Positions 62,054-64,000 of a DNA stretch of 64,000 nt are shown piece by piece. The stretch is taken from contig NZ_JPIN01000002.1 in the NCBI RefSeq assembly GCF_000753735.1, positions 186,001 to 250,000 on the forward strand. The letters run 5' to 3'. Below the pieces are notes generated by a model. The model searched no databases and was not told the origin of the DNA. It saw only the letters and a program-made list of their open reading frames with translations. The translations under genes and the position numbers were made by a program. Source of the DNA: Pseudidiomarina atlantica (GTDB lineage Bacteria > Pseudomonadota > Gammaproteobacteria > Enterobacterales > Alteromonadaceae). Within the stretch, counting starts at the first letter, position 1. The number at the start of each line of letters is the position of its first letter.

Positions 62054-64000
62054 ATGGCGTCGGCAGGGTTGCATCGGATCCCGCTTTCCGTGTTAAAAGG
62101 GGTGGGACCTAAGTTGCAAGAGCGCTTGGCGAAGCTGGGGCTTGCCAATGTGCAAGACGTGCTGTTACACCTGCCGTTGCGTTACGAAGACCGTTCACGT
62201 ATTTATCCGATCGCGGCATTACTGCCTGGAACTAGTGCGACCGTTGTGGCCCATGTGGTCAAGGCTGAAGTAGTCTACGGTAAGCGCCGCATGCTGAAGG
62301 TTCGCGTGCAAGATGCCAGCGGTATTTTGAACTTGGTGTTTTTTCAATTCAGCGCGGCACAGCTGAAGCAATTTGCGGCCGGTACTCAATTGCAGTTGTT
62401 TGGTGAAACACGCCGCGGGCTGCAAGGCCCAGATATGATTCACCCTGAGTACAAAATTATTCAAGGCGATGCGCCGCAGTTGGCTGAAACCTCGCTGACC
62501 CCGGTGTATCCAACCACCGAAGGGGTGCAGCAGGCGAGTTTACGCAAGATCAGTGAGCAAGCACTTACCTACCTCAATGACGCTGCGTTACCTGAGTTGA
62601 TGCCACCTGCGTTGCGCCCGGGTGGAATGGACTTGGCAGCCGCTATTCGCACGCTGCATCGACCGCCGCTCGATGTCAGTCTCAGCGAGCTACAAGAAGG
62701 TACTCACCCAGCACAGCAACGGCTGGCGCTGGAAGAGCTGGTCGCCCATCAGCTGAGTTTACTGAAGTTGCGTAGCATTAAGCAGCAACATGCGGCGCGC
62801 GCGCTGCAACCGCACAGCGCCCTCGAACAGAAGTTTCTTAACCAATTACCGTTTCAGCCGACGGCTGCGCAGCAACGGGTCGTAGCTGAAATTCAAACCG
62901 ATTTAGCAGAGCCAGTGCCGATGATGCGCTTGGTGCAAGGCGACGTCGGCTCAGGCAAAACCCTAGTCGCGGCGCTCAGTGCGCTCACCGCGATAGGTCA
63001 AGGCTATCAGGTCGCGCTGATGGCGCCGACCGAGATTCTTGCAGAACAACACGCGCTCACCTTCCAGCAGTGGTTCGCACCGCTTGGCATTGAGGTCGGT
63101 TGGCTGGCGGGTAAACTGGCGAGCAAACAGCGGAAAGAAACCTTGGCAGCGCTCGCCAGCGGGCAAATTCAGATGATTGTCGGTACCCATGCGTTGTTTC
63201 AAGCGGAAGTCACCTTCAGCAACTTGGTGCTGGTGATCATCGACGAACAACACCGCTTTGGCGTGCATCAGCGCCTTGAGCTGCGTGAGAAAGGCGTGCA
63301 GCAAGGGTTTCAGCCGCATCAGCTGATCATGACTGCAACGCCAATCCCGCGCACCTTGGCAATGACTGCCTACGCTGATTTGGCGACCTCGATTATTGAT
63401 GAGCTGCCACCGGGACGCACCCCAGTCACCACGGTGGCGGTGCCCGACACACGCCGCGAACAAGTGGTGGAAAGAGTGCATGACGTGTGCACCAAAGAGC
63501 ACCGACAAGCGTATTGGGTATGTACCTTGATTGAAGAGTCGGAAGCATTGCAGTGCCAAGCAGCGGAAGATACCGCCAATCAGTTGGCAGCCGCGCTGCC
63601 GGATTTACGTATCGGTTTGGTGCACGGACGCTTAAAAGGCCAAGAAAAAGAAGCGGTGATGCAGGCCTTTAAGGCCCACGAGCTGGATTTATTGGTGGCA
63701 ACCACGGTGATTGAAGTGGGCGTCGACGTTCCCAATGCCAGTTTGATGATTATTGAAAATCCCGAACGGCTGGGCTTAGCGCAACTTCATCAGTTGCGTG
63801 GGCGGGTCGGGCGTGGTGCGGTTGCGAGCCATTGTGTGCTGCTCTATCACGCACCTTTGTCGAAAACCGCGACCCAGCGCTTGGGCGTGTTGCGTGACAG
63901 TAATGACGGTTTTGTCATTGCCCAACGTGACCTGGAGCTGCGCGGACCGGGCGAATTATTGGGACAACGGCAAACCGGGATTACCGAAATGCGTGTCGCC
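62054..64000 (+). CDS. recG: ATP-dependent DNA helicase RecG (partial)
   Basis: The first 649 codons of recG, open to the window edge; about 40 more residues are expected. The N-terminal wedge/OB domain starts with IPLSVLKGVGPKLQERLAKLG, Walker A is VQGDVGSGKTLVAA (near residue 300), motif II is VIIDEQHRFGVHQR, and ATPIPRTLAMTAYADL (motif III) and QLRGRVGRGAVASHCVLLYH (motif VI) are intact. RecG remodels stalled forks and Holliday junctions. It starts two bases after trmH, in an operon with it. Confidence 0.97.
   Translation, partial: MASAGLHRIPLSVLKGVGPKLQERLAKLGLANVQDVLLHLPLRYEDRSRIYPIAALLPGTSATVVAHVVKAEVVYGKRRMLKVRVQDASGILNLVFFQFSAAQLKQFAAGTQLQLFGETRRGLQGPDMIHPEYKIIQGDAPQLAETSLTPVYPTTEGVQQASLRKISEQALTYLNDAALPELMPPALRPGGMDLAAAIRTLHRPPLDVSLSELQEGTHPAQQRLALEELVAHQLSLLKLRSIKQQHAARALQPHSALEQKFLNQLPFQPTAAQQRVVAEIQTDLAEPVPMMRLVQGDVGSGKTLVAALSALTAIGQGYQVALMAPTEILAEQHALTFQQWFAPLGIEVGWLAGKLASKQRKETLAALASGQIQMIVGTHALFQAEVTFSNLVLVIIDEQHRFGVHQRLELREKGVQQGFQPHQLIMTATPIPRTLAMTAYADLATSIIDELPPGRTPVTTVAVPDTRREQVVERVHDVCTKEHRQAYWVCTLIEESEALQCQAAEDTANQLAAALPDLRIGLVHGRLKGQEKEAVMQAFKAHELDLLVATTVIEVGVDVPNASLMIIENPERLGLAQLHQLRGRVGRGAVASHCVLLYHAPLSKTATQRLGVLRDSNDGFVIAQRDLELRGPGELLGQRQTGITEMRVA

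Noticed and set aside
61546-62148. 200-residue frame antisense to trmH and the start of recG
   Set aside because: It covers two conserved genes and shows no homology that I recognise.
62963-63559. 198-residue frame antisense to recG
   Set aside because: It lies wholly within the conserved helicase motifs on the other strand.

Overview
The window is chromosomal DNA of a free-living Gram-negative gammaproteobacterium. The gene set and order (gmk-rpoZ-spoT, trmH-recG, MetJ-type and Pho-type control sites, ppk-ppx, an NhaC-type methionine-transport candidate, many GGDEF/EAL proteins) suggest a marine member of the Alteromonadales, probably Idiomarinaceae. That placement is inference from gene content, not a database match. 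Coding density is very high: no gap exceeds about 180 bases, and no tRNA, rRNA, insertion sequence, prophage or CRISPR array was seen.

Layout. 0-6.7 kb is an oxidative-stress and redox block: a cytochrome b561, a second b561 paired with a catalase-type peroxidase, a divergent MarR regulator with two palindromic operators, OsmC, then upp, a lipoprotein cytochrome c and a KatG catalase-peroxidase with a signal peptide. 6.7-11.2 kb is a phosphate-starvation block: a PlcP/LpxH-type metallophosphoesterase and ppk-ppx, each preceded by a 7-4-7 Pho box. The first of these also has a 13-bp hairpin covering its Shine-Dalgarno and start codon. 11.2-19.2 kb holds an outer-membrane protein, a diguanylate cyclase, an arsenic operon (ArsC-ArsR fusion, GAPDH, ArsJ, a secreted protein), a SIMPL protein and a PAS-GGDEF-EAL protein. 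19.3-22.9 kb is a Baeyer-Villiger-like monooxygenase, hydrolase and SMP-30 operon. 22.8-27 kb holds MscL with a zinc-ribbon tail, a D-threonine aldolase-like enzyme, an NTF2-like protein, a LOG protein and an M24 peptidase. 27-34 kb is light-associated: two photolyase/cryptochrome genes, a permease and a large GAF-PAS-LOV-like-GGDEF-EAL protein. 34-41.3 kb has a Fur-box TonB receptor, a dGTPase, a DUF318 permease and a yajQ - diguanylate cyclase - methyltransferase operon.

41.4-53 kb contains a methionine regulon: metX-hom, metY and, 7 kb away, an NhaC-family transporter, all three transcription units preceded by tandem 8-bp MetJ-box-like repeats. Between them lie an alpha/beta hydrolase lipoprotein, an M48 peptidase/LemA pair and gmk-rpoZ-spoT-ridA. 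53-61 kb separates spoT from trmH-recG. It carries a GNAT-nitrilase fusion, an acyl-CoA synthetase and a tight operon of M20 amidohydrolase, acyl-CoA transferase/GNAT fusion and histone-deacetylase-like protein, plus a pseudouridine synthase. trmH and the 5' part of recG end the window.

The strongest leads are: (1) the start-codon hairpin plus Pho box on the PlcP-like gene; (2) a dispersed family of AACGA(A/T)T heptad repeats placed just before four start codons, two of the copies sharing a 50-bp core; (3) a LOV-like photosensor fused to GGDEF-EAL near two photolyases; (4) the MetJ-controlled NhaC/MetT transporter; (5) the ArsC-ArsR fusion with its own candidate operator; and (6) the deacetylase/acetyltransferase operon.
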